64,000 nucleotides of DNA from Phycomyces nitens (GCA_022702545.1 JAHRBC010000002.1:5704001-5768000), one strand, 5' to 3'. Counted from the stretch's first letter, positions 11,797 through 23,800 are shown. Program-made: numbers and translations. Notes: generated by a model not told the origin, from the letters alone.

Positions 11797-12680
11797 ATGG
11801 TAAGAAAGCAGGACAAAGGGGAATGGATTGATGGATGGATTTATGGATGGATGAACTAATATGTGGATGGATCTATAGGGCTGCGTTAGAACCAAGACTG
11901 TCAAGAAGGCTTCCCGTGTCTTGATCGAGAAGTACTACCCCCGTCTTACTTTGGACTTCCAGACCAACAAGAGAATTCTTGACGAGGTTGCCATCATCCA
12001 GTCCAAGCGCCTCCGCAACAAGATTGCCGGTTTCACCACCCACTTGATGAAGCGTATTGCCAAGGGCCCCGTCCGTGGTATTTCCTTCAAGTTGCAGGAG
12101 GAGGAGCGTGAGCGCAAGGATAACTACGTTCCCGAGTTCTCTGCCCTCGATACCTCTGTCATTGAGGTCGACCCCGAGACCGAGGTAAATATCCAGACCA
12201 AACCGAAAAGTGGTGTGAATATATATATACATATGTGTGTACGATTTTGCTGTCGTGCGGAAACATGGAAATTGGTTTGTTTGTTTGCTCTTGTCCCAAA
12301 CTTGGAGATCATTTTTTGCATTCAGGATTCGATTCTTTTGTTGCTCTTTGCTTCATACAAAAAAACACTAAGTGGGACATTGGGTGAACAACAACAAAAA
12401 AAACCTATATATGATTTCTGTGCGCGCGGTGGATCTTTCGATGGCCATACTATATCACATTGACTTGAAGGTGTCAAGATTCCGCCGCGCACAACCCTTA
12501 ACGTCTTTTGTATTTTTTATTTTGTATTTCTAGGAATTGCTCAAGTCTCTCAACTTTGAGAACCTTGCTGGTGTCCGCGTTACCAACCCCATTGCCAACG
12601 TTGACTTCAAGCCTCGTCGTCGCGACCAGGCCCGTGCTCCCCGCAAGCCCCGTGCTGAGGGTGCCGAGGTCCAGGCTTAA
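11797..12680 (+). CDS. RPS17: 40S ribosomal protein eS17 (RPS17)
   Basis: Three exons: 11797-11799 (only the ATG), 11879-12184, 12534-12680, giving 151 residues. The body [57 protein letters not shown] and [19 protein letters not shown] is unmistakable eS17, a structural protein of the small ribosomal subunit. The start codon is immediately followed by GTAAGA, a gene architecture often seen in ribosomal protein genes. The spliced N-terminus reads MGCVRTKT instead of the nearly invariant MGRVRTKT (TGC for an expected CGC), a single C-to-T difference. Intron 1 (79 nt) holds GGAT-type short repeats; intron 2 (349 nt) is unusually long for this locus and contains a foldable segment described separately. 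Codon use is strongly biased (AAG, GAG, CGC/CGT), consistent with high expression. Confidence 0.96.
12419..12493 (+). ncRNA. Candidate structured RNA (snoRNA-like) inside RPS17 intron 2
   Basis: TGTGCGCG at 12419-12426 pairs perfectly with CGCGCACA at 12486-12493, enclosing a smaller hairpin (TTGAC/GTCAA near 12460-12477). The 3' arm ends in ACA followed by ACC, as the ACA box of an H/ACA RNA would. GC-rich pairing stands out in a very AT-rich intron, and ribosomal-protein introns are common snoRNA hosts. I cannot find a convincing H box or second hairpin, nor C/D boxes, so this is only a candidate. Confidence 0.25.
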
Positions 12681-13485
12681 ACCTTTTTTGTTTGGGATTT
12701 CTGATTTATATTTTGGTTGTCAAGCCTAATAAAATGTTCATAGCCAAAGTCTTTTTTAAATTATTTCTTGATTGTATGTATCCGAATAATCGGTTTAAAC
12801 CAGTAAACGGTAGCACAATATTGGTTTGCAAAAAGGGGGAGGGACGTTGGCTGTCAAGATTGTTAAGTGCTGCTATCATTGATTGTGGCAATTTAATTAT
12901 CATTATTATTATTATTATTTTAAAAAACAGAGATATTTTATAGCGATGTTTAAATCAGCTTATCTATGTGATAAATGTTTACGCTTCCTTGATCATTGTA
13001 CATGGCCTGATGATGGTTCTAGCAAGAAATAGGAAATGATAAAGGAAACACAGATCAATTGTACATGATGTGTTCAAAAGGGGGTGTATCTTTGCACGTC
13101 ACATGCCAGATACATCTATATCCCTTTTGTGCCCTTTGATGATCAATTGTCACTTTTATACATGTCTAAAGAAGTGTATAAAGTACAGAGAGATAACAGA
13201 ATTTTGACTATCGCGATTGATAAGACGATATCCTTGGGGGTACACGGCATCAGCTGGGCCAGCCAAAGCGCATTAGAGCTCATAAATAGGGTGCAAAATA
13301 AGGCTGTCAGTAAAACCTATAATTTGTACTAGGTGTATATCTGCAATGTGATTGGCTAAGAGGGGTATCACAGTCTACAGTCAACCGACAGTATATGCAG
13401 AGCCAAAATAAGAAATATGACCAAAACCTGCTTATAAAAACCACCTCTGACCGTTGGTTTATTATCCACACTTCTTCCTCATCCA
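12681..13485. other. Intergenic region between RPS17 and the xanthine dioxygenase gene
   Basis: AT-rich, with (ATT)n near 12900-12920. No gene or RNA was recognised. The right end holds the TATA-like box of the next gene. Confidence 0.5.
13433..13440 (+). promoter_or_regulatory. TATA-like box upstream of the dioxygenase gene
   Basis: CTTATAAAAA lies about 50 nt before the ATG at 13486. Assigned from motif and spacing only. Confidence 0.4.
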
Positions 13486-14888
13486 ATGACCTTTACAATT
13501 GAACCCATCAAACCCACCCCCGCCCAGTATGGCGTTGATTTTGGTGCCATGATCCATGACTTGGACCTGGAGAAGCTGACAGGTAAAGATGATCTGCCTG
13601 GCCTAGCCTAGCCTAGCCTATCCCACTCTGACTCTCCCCCTCCTCTTTTATATATATAGACCACGACTTTTCCAAGCTGGAAGAAGCCGTCTACACCTAC
13701 CAGGTCGTCGTCATCCGCAACCAAAGCCATCTCACCCCCGAGACACAATACAAGATCACAAAGATGTTTGACCCTACAATGGACACCTATGGTCACGGTG
13801 GAATGCACCGCGCAAAGGCATCCGTGATTGCCAGAGATTTGTCTCCTCTCCCTAATGTGCCTCAGGTTCAGTTGCTTGGCAACGGTCTAGTCAAGAACTA
13901 CCAGGGAATCCCCGAGAAGATGCTCACCCATCCCAACCACCGTGTCTTCCACCATACACCCATGAGTGCTGAGGAGGAGGCAGCCGGTAAGACCCGATTC
14001 TACAGATGGCATATGGACGCCGCTCTCTACAGACTCAACCCACCCAAGGTCACCTCTCTGTTTGGATTCAAGAACCCTGTAAGTAACAAAACAATAAGAG
14101 TATTTCATAAATACTGACCCATATCTCCTCAGGGTACTCGCCGCCAGACCCTTCAGTACGATGATGGCTCCAACTCTGAAATTGATGTCCAATTGGGAAC
14201 CACTGCTTGTAAGTCATAAAACTAGGGATATTTATTGATATATATATGGACACTAATAGTTTATGCGTGCAATAGTTATCTCTGGCCAAAGAGCATTTGA
14301 GATCCTATCTCCCGAATTAAAGGACTTTTGCTTCCGTACAAAGGTTCAGTATGCCCCCCACCCTTACCTCTGGATGTCCAAGGCTAGATCTCGGTCAACT
14401 GGTCTTGGTATGGTATCTGAAGGCAAGGAACTCTCTGTAGATGAGTTGCCTCCTATCGATGAAAAGGACATCAAGATCTACCCCATGGTAATTATAGATA
14501 GTTGTTGTTGTTGTTGTAATTATAAGATGCTCATTGCTATTGATAGTTGTGGAAGAACCCTGTGACAAACAAGATCCACCTCCAGGTACACCCCTCTGCT
14601 GTCCAGGATCTTATTACTGATGGAAAGCGAGTGGGAGACTTGACAAAGGTCCGCGAGATCCTCTGGAACATCCAGCGTCCCTCAATTAACCCTGAGAACG
14701 TATATGCTCATGAATGGAATGATGGAGATTTGGTTATCTTCCACAACCGTGGTGTTCTCCACAGTGTGGTTGGCTGCCTGACACCTGAAGATATCCGTAT
14801 CTTCCAGCAGTGCAACATGGCAAGTTCTGACGAGCCAATTCCTGTCACCAAAGAAGACTTTGCACCCTATGCCATCCTCAAGGCCTAG
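13486..14888 (+). CDS. xanA: Alpha-ketoglutarate-dependent xanthine dioxygenase-like (TauD/TfdA family)
   Basis: Five exons: 13486-13582, 13660-14078, 14133-14208, 14276-14487, 14547-14888; all introns are GT-AG and the product is 381 residues, close to fungal XanA. Motifs in order: YQVVVIRNQSHLTPETQY, the Fe(II) ligands in RWHMDAALYRLNPPKVTSLF (H-x-D), QLGTTAFISGQRAFE, RTKVQYAPHPYLWM, KIYPMLWKNPVTNKIHLQVH, and the distal His in IFHNRGVLHSVVG near the C-terminus. In Aspergillus and fission yeast this enzyme oxidises xanthine to uric acid using 2-oxoglutarate, O2 and Fe(II), replacing the molybdenum xanthine dehydrogenase. Substrate is inferred from overall resemblance; another TauD-type substrate is possible. 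Intron 1 starts with a (GCCTA)n tract near 13600. It ends 112 bp from the convergent PEN-2 gene. Confidence 0.85.
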
Positions 14889-15000
14889 AGCTTTAGGATT
14901 TAAAAATAAAATAAAATAATAATAATAACAATATTTATATACCTTGTGAACATAAAAAATAAAATAAATATATATAAAAATAAAAATAAAAATATGTAAA

Positions 15001-15365
15001 TTAAACTCCTTTGGGTATAACTACGGTGATTGTGTCTGCAGCCTGTCCCCATTGTACTCGCTTATTCACAAATAGAGCATACCAGGTAGTCAGTCCAACA
15101 AAGCACACAAGGCACCCAGTCAACGACATTATAACATCTATTTACCAGCATTCATCCCCCCTTTTTCTTTTTAGCCAACCATGCTTAATAGTCATTTCTG
15201 CTTACACTTTCGAAGGGCTGGTGGAGATGTCGGTTTGCGACAAATGGTAAAAAAGTACATGACATTTACCAGCCAGAGGAATGGAAGGAGCGCAAACCCG
15301 CCATAGAACATCTTTTTGCTAATGTTCACCAGCTCATCATTGCTCATCTTGTCCAGTCTTGGCAT
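15001..15365 (-). CDS. Gamma-secretase subunit PEN-2 (presenilin enhancer 2)
   Basis: Two exons, 15365-15206 and 15137-15001, with a 68-nt GT-AG intron; 98 residues against 101 in human PEN-2. Hallmarks: a charged N-terminus MPRLDKMSNDELVNISKKMF, the signature YGGFALLPFLWLVNVMYFF in the first hydrophobic hairpin, a second membrane segment IMSLTGCLVCFVGLTTWYAL, and a tail with QWGQAADTITVVIPKGV aligned with the known C-terminal WGALGDYLSFTIPLGTP motif. PEN-2 is a membrane subunit that activates presenilin endoproteolysis in gamma-secretase. Whether this fungus has presenilin cannot be told from the window. It is divergently oriented to the signal peptide peptidase gene, 657 bp between start codons, and convergent with xanA. 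Confidence 0.9.
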
Positions 15366-16022
15366 CTTGTAGAATAAGAGGGGTGATGAATATACCCTCT
15401 GGCCCAGCCATGATATCTCATTTGTTATCATTTAACAGTCCGACACAATATATATTATATAAATATATGTGTTGTATATTGGTATTTTGTCGCATGTCCA
15501 TTTATAGTATTGATACAAAGAAAACTATTTTGGAGAGATGCCCTTTTATCCCATTCGAACAATATCGTCAAATATGGATAAATGTGCTTATAATCAAAAT
15601 AAGAAGAAGAAGAAGAAATAAACACTGTATTCAACTAGAATACTAATAATGATAATATAAAGGACGATTTACAGATTCAGAGCCCTTTTATAAACCGAAT
15701 TGTGTATGGCCAAGACCAGTGTATCGAAACTTGTTCTCCATACTTGGGATTGTTTCTCAATTATTACTATTATTATTATTTTTGAAATCAGGGTCGACGT
15801 CAGAACATCAATGCTGGAAACCATATATATTTTTATAGCCTTGGCATCTTGACACGTAGCGCTCAAAAGGTGGACCAAGTCAAATTTAAGCGGTACCCAA
15901 ATTTTTATATTATAAAATGTCAGGGGCAAATCAATTCTTAAAAGGAATTCCATCACACATTTATACTGCTACTTGCCCTTTTGTCCTTCTTTTCCTTTGC
16001 ACCAGAGATATCAATTCGCGTC
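15366..16022. other. Divergent intergenic region between PEN-2 and signal peptide peptidase
   Basis: 657 bp, AT-rich, with (AAG)n near 15601-15617 and (ATT)n near 15765-15780. A TTG-initiated extension of the SPP frame exists from 15981, but the first ATG is at 16023. No further gene was recognised. Confidence 0.5.
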
Positions 16023-17446
16023 ATGGAAAGCACCAAGGAAGCTGGGCTCTTTATTGCATATGGAGCGCTAATGTCAATGGCCCTTGTGCCCATCTATGTC
16101 GGCTCCATCGCCTCTCTCAAGACAATGAAGCGACCCGAGAATGCACAAAAGTCCAAAAAGTCTCCTTCTCCTCTCGATGACTCTGATGACGAAGATGCGG
16201 CAGGAGAGACACTCACAACAAACGACGCCTTGATGTTCCCCATCATTGCCTCTGGTGTTTTGTTTTCCCTTTACATGCTCTACCGTTATTTGGACGAACG
16301 CTACCTAAACTATGGCATCACCGCTTACTTTTCAATTGTCGGATGTGCAGCCATGACAAAGACAGGCTTGATGGTCGCAAAGGCTGTGGTTCCCCTCAGC
16401 CTATTAAAGAATGTTGAGAAATACAAGCTGTCTTTGAGCAAGGGAGGAAAACGTAAGTCGTTGGATTTCATACCAATTCAGTTGATGACTAAATAATAAT
16501 TATCCATGTAACCCCAGGCATGAACCATTTCAGCTTCACAATTGTCCATATTGCCCTCGCAGTATTGTCCATGCTCATGACAATCTACTATGGAATTACC
16601 AAGAACTGGGTGGCCTCTAACCTCTTTGGCCTTTCCTTCTCAGTCAATGCGCTTACTCTGTTGTCTTTGGGATCATTTACCACTGGCATGAGTCTCTTGG
16701 CTGGTCTTTTCTTCTATGACATCTTTTGGGTATTTGGTACTGATGTTATGGTGAGTGTGGCCAAGAATTTCGATGCTCCTATTAAGGTGCTCTGGCCCAG
16801 AGATGCAATTGGCTTTTTCCTCGGTGACCCTACTGCAACTGGATTCACTATGCTTGGCTTGGGTGATATCGTTATTCCTGGTAAGGCTTACATTATTCTT
16901 TTGAGCATAAAAGAGGGTTGGAGGCTAAATCACCGAATTGCTTGACTTGTAGGTGCCTTTGTTGCCCTTTGCCTCCATTTTGATCGCCACATGGCTTGGA
17001 AGCGTAACCCTGTCGGCGATTTCCGTTCCACTGATTTCCCCAAGCCTTACTTTATTGCCTGCTATGTAGCCTACATTGCTGGTCTGGCCACCACTATGGG
17101 CGTCATGCATATCTTCCATGCTGCTCAGCCTGCCTTGCTTTATCTGTCTCCAGCCTGTATTATGTCTGCCCTCTTGACTGCTGCTGTCCGTGGCGAAATC
17201 AAGGAACTCTTTAGTTTCTCGGATGAAGAGACTGAAGAAGAAAAGGAAAACAAGGTCAAGAAAGACAACGCCAAGAAAGACAAGGAGACCAAAAAGGAAA
17301 AGGCAGTTGTCGTAGAGACTGTAGAGATTGAAACCGAGAGTGTCAGTGAGGTCAATGTTGTGGTATCAGAGTCTGAAGAAGAGATCGTCATCACAAAGTC
17401 TCCAAAGTCTGGAGGAAAGAAGAAGAAGGGAGGAAAGAAAAAGTAA
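16023..17446 (+). CDS. Signal peptide peptidase (SPP/HM13-type intramembrane aspartyl protease)
   Basis: Three exons: 16023-16452, 16518-16880, 16953-17446, giving 428 residues. Catalytic motifs of the GxGD proteases are intact: FFYDIFWVFGTDVMVSVAK (YD) and MLGLGDIVIPG (GLGD), plus the QPALLYL (PAL) motif and nine predicted hydrophobic segments. N-terminal LFIAYGALMSMALVPIYVGS, SNLFGLSFSVNAL and the KNFDAPIKVLWP stretch match HM13 throughout. The C-terminal ~85 residues are acidic and then Lys-rich (ending GGKKKKGGKKK), a cytosolic tail longer and more charged than in animals. SPP cleaves membrane-spanning signal peptides and tail-anchored proteins in the ER. I chose the ATG at 16023 because the upstream in-frame start would be TTG. 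Divergent from PEN-2. Confidence 0.95.
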
Positions 17447-17670
17447 AAAAAAAAAAAAAAGCCATGGTATGGTGCCTAGTCCTTAATTCTTCATCTTCAC
17501 CTTTTATACATACACCCACATATATGTCTTTACATTTCGCATTGCATTTGTTACATAAATCCTCTTGGACAAAGCCTCACTGCCAAAGAAACCCTTGGCG
17601 TAATCGATTAATGTCGAATTTATTATAACCTAGAGATTTGCTTGTACAACTTGTCTTATTGTGTTATTGA

Positions 17671-17940
17671 TCAAGACAAGGACTTTTCCGTCTTGGTCAT
17701 TCGCTCCATTCGTAATCTGTCCTCTTCTTCTTTGGCCATTTCTTTGGCAATCGTCTTTGCCTCTGATGCAGCCAGCATTTGATCTATGGATCAACCATTA
17801 GAATATTTTTTTTTTAAAAAAGGGCAATTGAAATAAAATGCACACGTACAGTAATTGCTCTTGATCAACAAAAGCTCCATTGCGCCGCCGATTCCAACAC
17901 CCAATCCGAATATCTTGCCATAAAACTGTGTCAAACTCAT
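17671..17940 (-). CDS. Small single-pass membrane protein, unrecognised
   Basis: Two exons, 17940-17850 and 17783-17671, separated by a 66-nt GT-AG intron; 67 residues. The N-terminal half MSLTQFYGKIFGLGVGIGGA plus MELLLIKSNYY forms one glycine-rich hydrophobic segment. The C-terminal half (SEAKTIAKEMAKEEEDRLR) is a charged, probably helical tail. The shape, a short Gly-rich helix followed by a charged coil, resembles small mitochondrial inner-membrane or assembly proteins, but I do not recognise the family and assign no function. The clean intron and continuous frame across it support a real gene. It lies 193 bp upstream of the RGS gene stop and in the same orientation. Confidence 0.6.
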
Positions 17941-18133
17941 GTTCAGAAATGTGGATGAGAAAGAGAGATGTGACTGTACAACCTGGCTTTGTTTACGACT
18001 TCATCATTGGGGTCCTGGGCTACTTACTGGGGGGCTCTTGGTTATTCATATCGTATTGTTGTGCACACAATATGGGCATATATTTAAAGATCTGTTTATT
18101 TAAGCTATAGAGAGAACAAGTACAAACAAAGTA

Positions 18134-20194
18134 TCATAAGTGGGAGCCTTCGAAAATCGGTTCCTCTAATCCTTCTCGGTTCTCTCTTGCACGAGCCTCT
18201 CGAATCGTGTCTCGTTTCTGACGTTCCTTGTCTCGAGAATCCTGGAGCCGTCGGTATTTGCTAGTCTTTACAAACTTTGGAACAGAATCTGACGCCATAA
18301 GTCTACAAATATGTTCATCAACCCGGTCAAACCACTTGAGCATCATTCGCAGGCTCTGAGACGCACTGGATGTGGATATGAGAATGGTTGGCTTGATTTG
18401 ACCAGGCATATAAGTAGGCACAACTGTCACAACCGATGAGACGAGCCGTGCCATCTCCTGCCTCAGAGTGTGTTCGACATTGAGCTCAGAGGGTGCGCTG
18501 GGGGCAAGATAGGTGACCCAGATATTGTACGCATCCTCTACTAGATCCTTTTGGTTCTGTGAGGGCAGGGCTGGGCTTTGGCTACGACATTTTCGCTTGA
18601 GGGTCTCATAGTCAATCCAAAAGTCTAGGTTTTCTTCACAAAAGTTGGCTCTCAGAAAGTCTTTAAAGAGTGATCGACACTGTGGGTCATCAAGAATCAA
18701 ACGTAGTCGCGCCAGATTGCCCTCTTTATGATCAACGATCGCTGGTGTCAATAGTGATGGCTTCTGAGCGGGAAGACTGACTGCCCCTATTGGAGGTTGA
18801 GCAGTGGGAGGGTGAATGGAAGAGGACGTGGTATGGGTGATTACTACGGACTCTGGATCTTGGGAAAGTATCTCTCGCAGGGAAGTTTGCTGGGCATCCG
18901 TGTCGTCTACCTGGAGTTTGCTGGAGATTGATTGAAGTGAAAGCGACTTTGATAACTTGCTGATGGCTTCCAATCCCTCTTTTTTCTCAACTCGTTTTTT
19001 TGCCATTTCCTCCTCCTCTTCCTCTTCTTCTTCCTTTTTCTTTGCCTGAGAAGTCTTGGTCTTTGTTTCGGACTCGATCAGGGTCTTTTCGCTAATTGTA
19101 TGTTTGCCCTTTTCGGTTACAATCAAAAGCGTCGCCTTTGAGACCTTTATAAATGATCCTGCCAGTCTGTGGTCCTGAAACTCGAGCCAGCCATACCGTA
19201 TAAATGAATTCGCAATAACTTCGGCTTCATCACGGCAAGATACAGTGCTATAGTCTACTAGCCAGTCGCAGCACATTTGAGACGAAAACACGGTACGGAT
19301 TGTGTTGGCTGTTTTAGGGATAATATCACGACGGCTCTTGGAGAGTGTCAGGAGGTAATTACTGAGCAGTTGGACCCGCGAATCCTCGGCGCAGGTCTGG
19401 AGGGACATGGTAAAAGGGGCAGCCAAGTGACCAGAGGAAGATGTGGTAGACCTTGACGAGACTGACGAATTTGAAGAAGAGCTTGTGGTTGTTTTTGGGG
19501 ACACTGGTAAGCCATATGTCTGATGGCTGTCTAGCTCTCCTTCGAGTGGCAAGAGAGAAAGCATGACTCGGAACACAACCAAAAGATTCTGTCGGCCGAG
19601 GATAAGTTCGTCGTCTTCTATCTGTCTCTCTAGGCGGACAAGCTGTATTGGCTCCAGTTGGCCAAAGTTTTTGCGCAAAGAGGACATGTCGGCTCCCGTA
19701 CGTACACAAAAGTCTTGAAGTACACACAGACCTTTGGGTGTCAATTGCCAGAGTCCCTTTTCTCGGAATACTCGATTGTGGCTATCGACTGCACTCTCTA
19801 AAAGACGACAGGCGTGGAATTGCTGGCAGAGTGCCTTGGCCATATCGCGCGCCATATTGAATGTGGTTGTGGTGGTTGTCCAGAGCTGCTTTGTAGTGTC
19901 ATTGGGATCAGACGCCCGTTGGGTATGTGAGCATCTTAGAGACCCAAGGCCTTGAAGAGCATCCTCTGATGAAAATGTGTTTGTGTAGTTTCTGAACAGG
20001 TAACGGTGGTTATCGATTGGGATTTGAACAATCAATGCACTAAATAAATCATGGATATCCTGCAAGTCTTGTATGAGTGATGAAAAACCTTTCTTTTTTT
20101 AGATATCTATATAGTTTGCCTTTAGAAACGGTCGGCCATCCATGGTAAACTTCATCATGGAAGTATATGCTTGTTGGGATAGATTAGAGTGCAT
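18134..20194 (-). CDS. Regulator of G-protein signalling, FlbA/Sst2 type (fungal DEP repeat + DEP + RGS)
   Basis: Two exons: 20194-20120 (MHSNLSQQAYTSMMKFTMDG then RPFLK) and 20059-18134, giving 666 residues. The 60-nt intron begins GCAAAC, a GC-AG intron. The exon junction restores GRPFLKDIHDLFSAL, the conserved start of FlbA/Sst2 proteins. Domains: N-terminal fungal DEP-like region (about residues 25-190, with TTTTTTFNMARDMAK and WQLTPKGLCVL), a second DEP domain (about 280-365, FSSQMCCDWLVDYSTVS), a low-complexity acidic linker, and an RGS box (about 470-620, FKDFLRANFCEENLDFWIDY). Such proteins accelerate GTP hydrolysis on heterotrimeric G-alpha subunits and desensitise receptor signalling. 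The RGS core Glu-Glu-Asn in the FCEEN motif is present. A TTG-initiated reading from 20065 is a less likely alternative. Confidence 0.9.
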
Positions 20195-20865
20195 TATAAA
20201 AAAAGAATGAAAGAAATCACCAGAATTTGTGCTTCATTGAATTTTTTGTTTTAGGAATATGCTTATATACAAGTTATAAGGCGGGATAGATATGGGTAAT
20301 CTATAAAAGGAGGACATGAACGAGAAGAGATCATATAAGATTTCTTTCTTCAACTGCTCAATATATATAAAAAAGGGGACTTTATTGGTGAGGCAAGATA
20401 AAGATAACTCGTAGCAGGCGAGGAAAAATAGGATGGGTAGGGAGGGAGAGCACAGTCTGTTCCCCGTGTTGACAAGAATAGAAGGTGATAACAAATGTCA
20501 TAAAGTGCTATAAAGAGCTCTTTACCGGCTTCATATTGGTATTCTTGATCCACAAGCCTCTTAAAGTGTCATATCAAGTCAACAAGTATAGTGACAGCTG
20601 CAGGACTGGTTTGGTATTTACCATATACTCAAATAGAAATGTGCAAAGACACATGTACAAAGAGATCTTTTTTTATTTTATTTTATTTTCGCGCATGAAA
20701 AAATAATAATGTATAATTATAAAGTGGTACAAACCCCATTACAACCCCTTGTACGTTCCAAATGAACACAGAGAGAAGCATGATAGTATTGGTATTTGCA
20801 AACTTAATTGTCTATTGCTCGTCAGATCAAGGGGCGTTGGGTGAGGGATGAAGAGCATTCTCATT
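20195..20865. other. Intergenic region between the RGS and EDE1-like genes
   Basis: 671 bp of AT-rich DNA, holding the RGS promoter and the EDE1 3' flank (both genes on the minus strand). No other gene was recognised. Confidence 0.5.
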
Positions 20866-23800
20866 CTACTTATCCAACAAGAAGTTGGTTGCCTTCTCGA
20901 GGTCCTGGTCATAACGGTCCAGCGCGTCCTTTGCTTCCTTTTCATCAAAACCCATCTTCATCAATTCTTCTTTATGTGTCAAGGGCTTCTTTGGAATTGG
21001 GCTCGCTGAAAACGCATCTTCAAACCCGTCATTGGTAGCCTTTGGAGCTTCATTTGCAGTAGGTTGGACACCGAAGATGGAGTCCCACTCCTCTGGCTCC
21101 TTTGCTTTGAAGTTTGACGAGTCAAAACTAAACTTGTTTTGCGACCCGTTAGAGTCTCCCTTTTTATCCTTTTGCGAGTCAAAGTCAGCAAAAGCATCCT
21201 CAAAATCATCAAAGTCGTGCTCGTTTGCTTTTGACTCAACAATCTTGGCATCTGACAGATCTCCAACCATAAAGGCATCATCAAAGTCATCACCAAAAGA
21301 CGAGCTTGTGCGCTTATTAGTTGTGCCAAATGCATCGTCAAACGAGTCTGAAAAGTTGAGCGAGGCCATTTGTTCGGTTACTTTGTGTTTGGTATCTGGC
21401 ACTTGAGCTGTCAAGTCCTCCTCCTTTCTCTCTCCTGCAGAAGCACTGGGTGGCGGTGGGGGTGGACGTGACTTTTTGGTGGGCTGACCCGAAATAGCTC
21501 TTGATCCCTGGCCTTCCAAAGGTTGTTGGGATTTTGCTTGAGGAGGAGGGGGTGGTGCAATACGAGTGTTCTTTGGGGTACCAGCAGGCAGGCCAGAAGC
21601 ATTAGCGATAACGGGTGATGTACCAAAGGGATCCACTTCTGCCTTGTGGGATACTTCATTCTCAGAGTCCTCGCTCTCTGAACTCTCGGCTTCACTTTGC
21701 TCAAATTCAGAAGATTCTTCATCTACGTACTTTGAACCAGCTGCTGCCAAGTCGCCAAATACGTCGTCAAAGTCAACAGCTTCCGAGGGTTTTTCGGGTT
21801 CTTGGGATACGGAAGGGAAATCAAAGGATTTGTTTTGATCAGGACTTGTTGCCACAGATGATGAGGGACTATCAGGTTCAAAGGAAAAGAGGGGTGGTGC
21901 GTCTTGAGGTTGGTGTATGATAGGCTCCTCATGAGCTGTTTCTACTGCAACCTCCTTTGATGCCACGTTTTTAGTAGCCTTTGCTCTCAGCCTGTCGAGC
22001 TTATTAGTCAACTTGAGGGTTTCCTCTTGAATTGCATGCACTTGTCGTCTCAGCCGTTCACTCTCGGTCCGTCCGTCATTGAGTGAATTCTTGAGTTGGT
22101 CAATATGGCTATTGGCATCATCTAGCTCTTTTTGGGCCTCATCGTGGGCCTGCTTTGTGCTTATCCAGCCAGGCTCCTCTTTTTCTATTACTGCCCTGAG
22201 AGAGCCCAATGTTTCTTCCTCGGCAGCCTGGGCTTCTCTCAATTGAGCTGTCTGCTCAAGCGTCTCTTTCTTTTGTCCCAAGATCTGAGTCAGCGACTGT
22301 TCAACATTTGACTTTTGTTGCTTCACGTCTTCTGTAGCCTGTTTGAGGGATACAATCTGGTTTTGGAGCTGGTTGACCAGGTTTGTTTCTTCTGTTAGCT
22401 GTTCATCATTGCCAAAATCACCCAAAAGATCCTGATCATCTGCAATAACACGATATTTTTTTTAGCTCTCTGTAAATTAGGTCACTATCATTTGTTGGCT
22501 TACCTTGAGGTTGGAATGGATCAATAGGAGCTGGTGCTGGTGCTGGCACTGGTGCTGGTGCTGATGCTTGTGGCACTTGTAAAGAAGTCTGTCTTTGAGC
22601 TCCCGTAAATGATGGCACACGAGGGCTAGGAGGAACCAAGGTGGAAGGAAGGGTTGGTGGCAAAGGATCTCCCCGGAGGCGTTTATGGATCAAGTGCATT
22701 GCAATAGCAAACTCATCTCGGGTCAATTGGCCAGATCTCTGGGTATCAGCCATGTCCCAGATGTGAGCTAGGTCGGCATCGGGTAACTGTGAGTTTTTGA
22801 AGAACTCGACGGCTTCCTTTCCTTGCAATACATTTGCATGACGCACATCCAACTTGTCAAAGAATGCATCAGACTGTGCCTTTTCTTGGGCAGTGACATC
22901 CCAGTGTGTGGACTGGGCAGTGGGTGCAAATGCCATGTTTCCAAGAGAGTCAATGGTACGTGCTCTCTGTGGGGGTGTCATTGTTGCTGCCATCTGACGG
23001 GCAATGGGTGTACTTGGTGCAAAGCTCTGTATAGGAGATGCATATATGTCTGTGCTTAATGAACGCAGAACTGGTGTCTGTGCCCCAGAGGCAGAACTGT
23101 AGACCTGAGGAGGCAATTGAGCTGGCAGAGTTGTCAATGAACCATCCATCAATTTGGCAACATAGTGCATTGCAATGACAAATTCAGTTGCATTCAAACT
23201 TCCAGACTTGCGAACGTCTGCCAGGTTCCTATCGTTTATCAATCAAAGGGTTTACTCTTTAGTGCCTTTTGTACATTATTGTCTCTTATATCTTCCATCT
23301 TACCATATCTGGCCTAAAATATCGGTTGGGAGTTTGGACTTTACAAGGATGTTGCGTGCTGTATCTGCATCCATGGCGCCTCCAACCGTATTCTGGGCCT
23401 GGAAGATGGATAGGTACTTTTCCCGTTCGGCTGGTGTTATGGTGTCTGTGCTGGGCTGTACGGATAGTTTCTTTTGGAGAACAGGGCTGGCAGCTACATT
23501 AAGCTTTATGCCTTCGAATTGAGGCAAAGGAACGGCTAATAGTTTATAACCACAAAGTTTAGCAAGGTTGACATTGGCAAGTTTAAAACTTACGTGTTGC
23601 AAAGATGGGATCACTGACTTCTCTGCCATGCTGGGCACATGCAATCAGCTTGAGGGCAATAGAAAAGGTTTCTGGTGTGAGGTAGCCAAGGTTGTCCTTG
23701 TCGGCTGCTTCCCAGATCTATAGTCAATGAGTTAGGATGACTGAAATAGGGGAGGGGGGGATTTTTTCTTGGTTCTTAGTCGAATCGCCCAAAAAAATAT

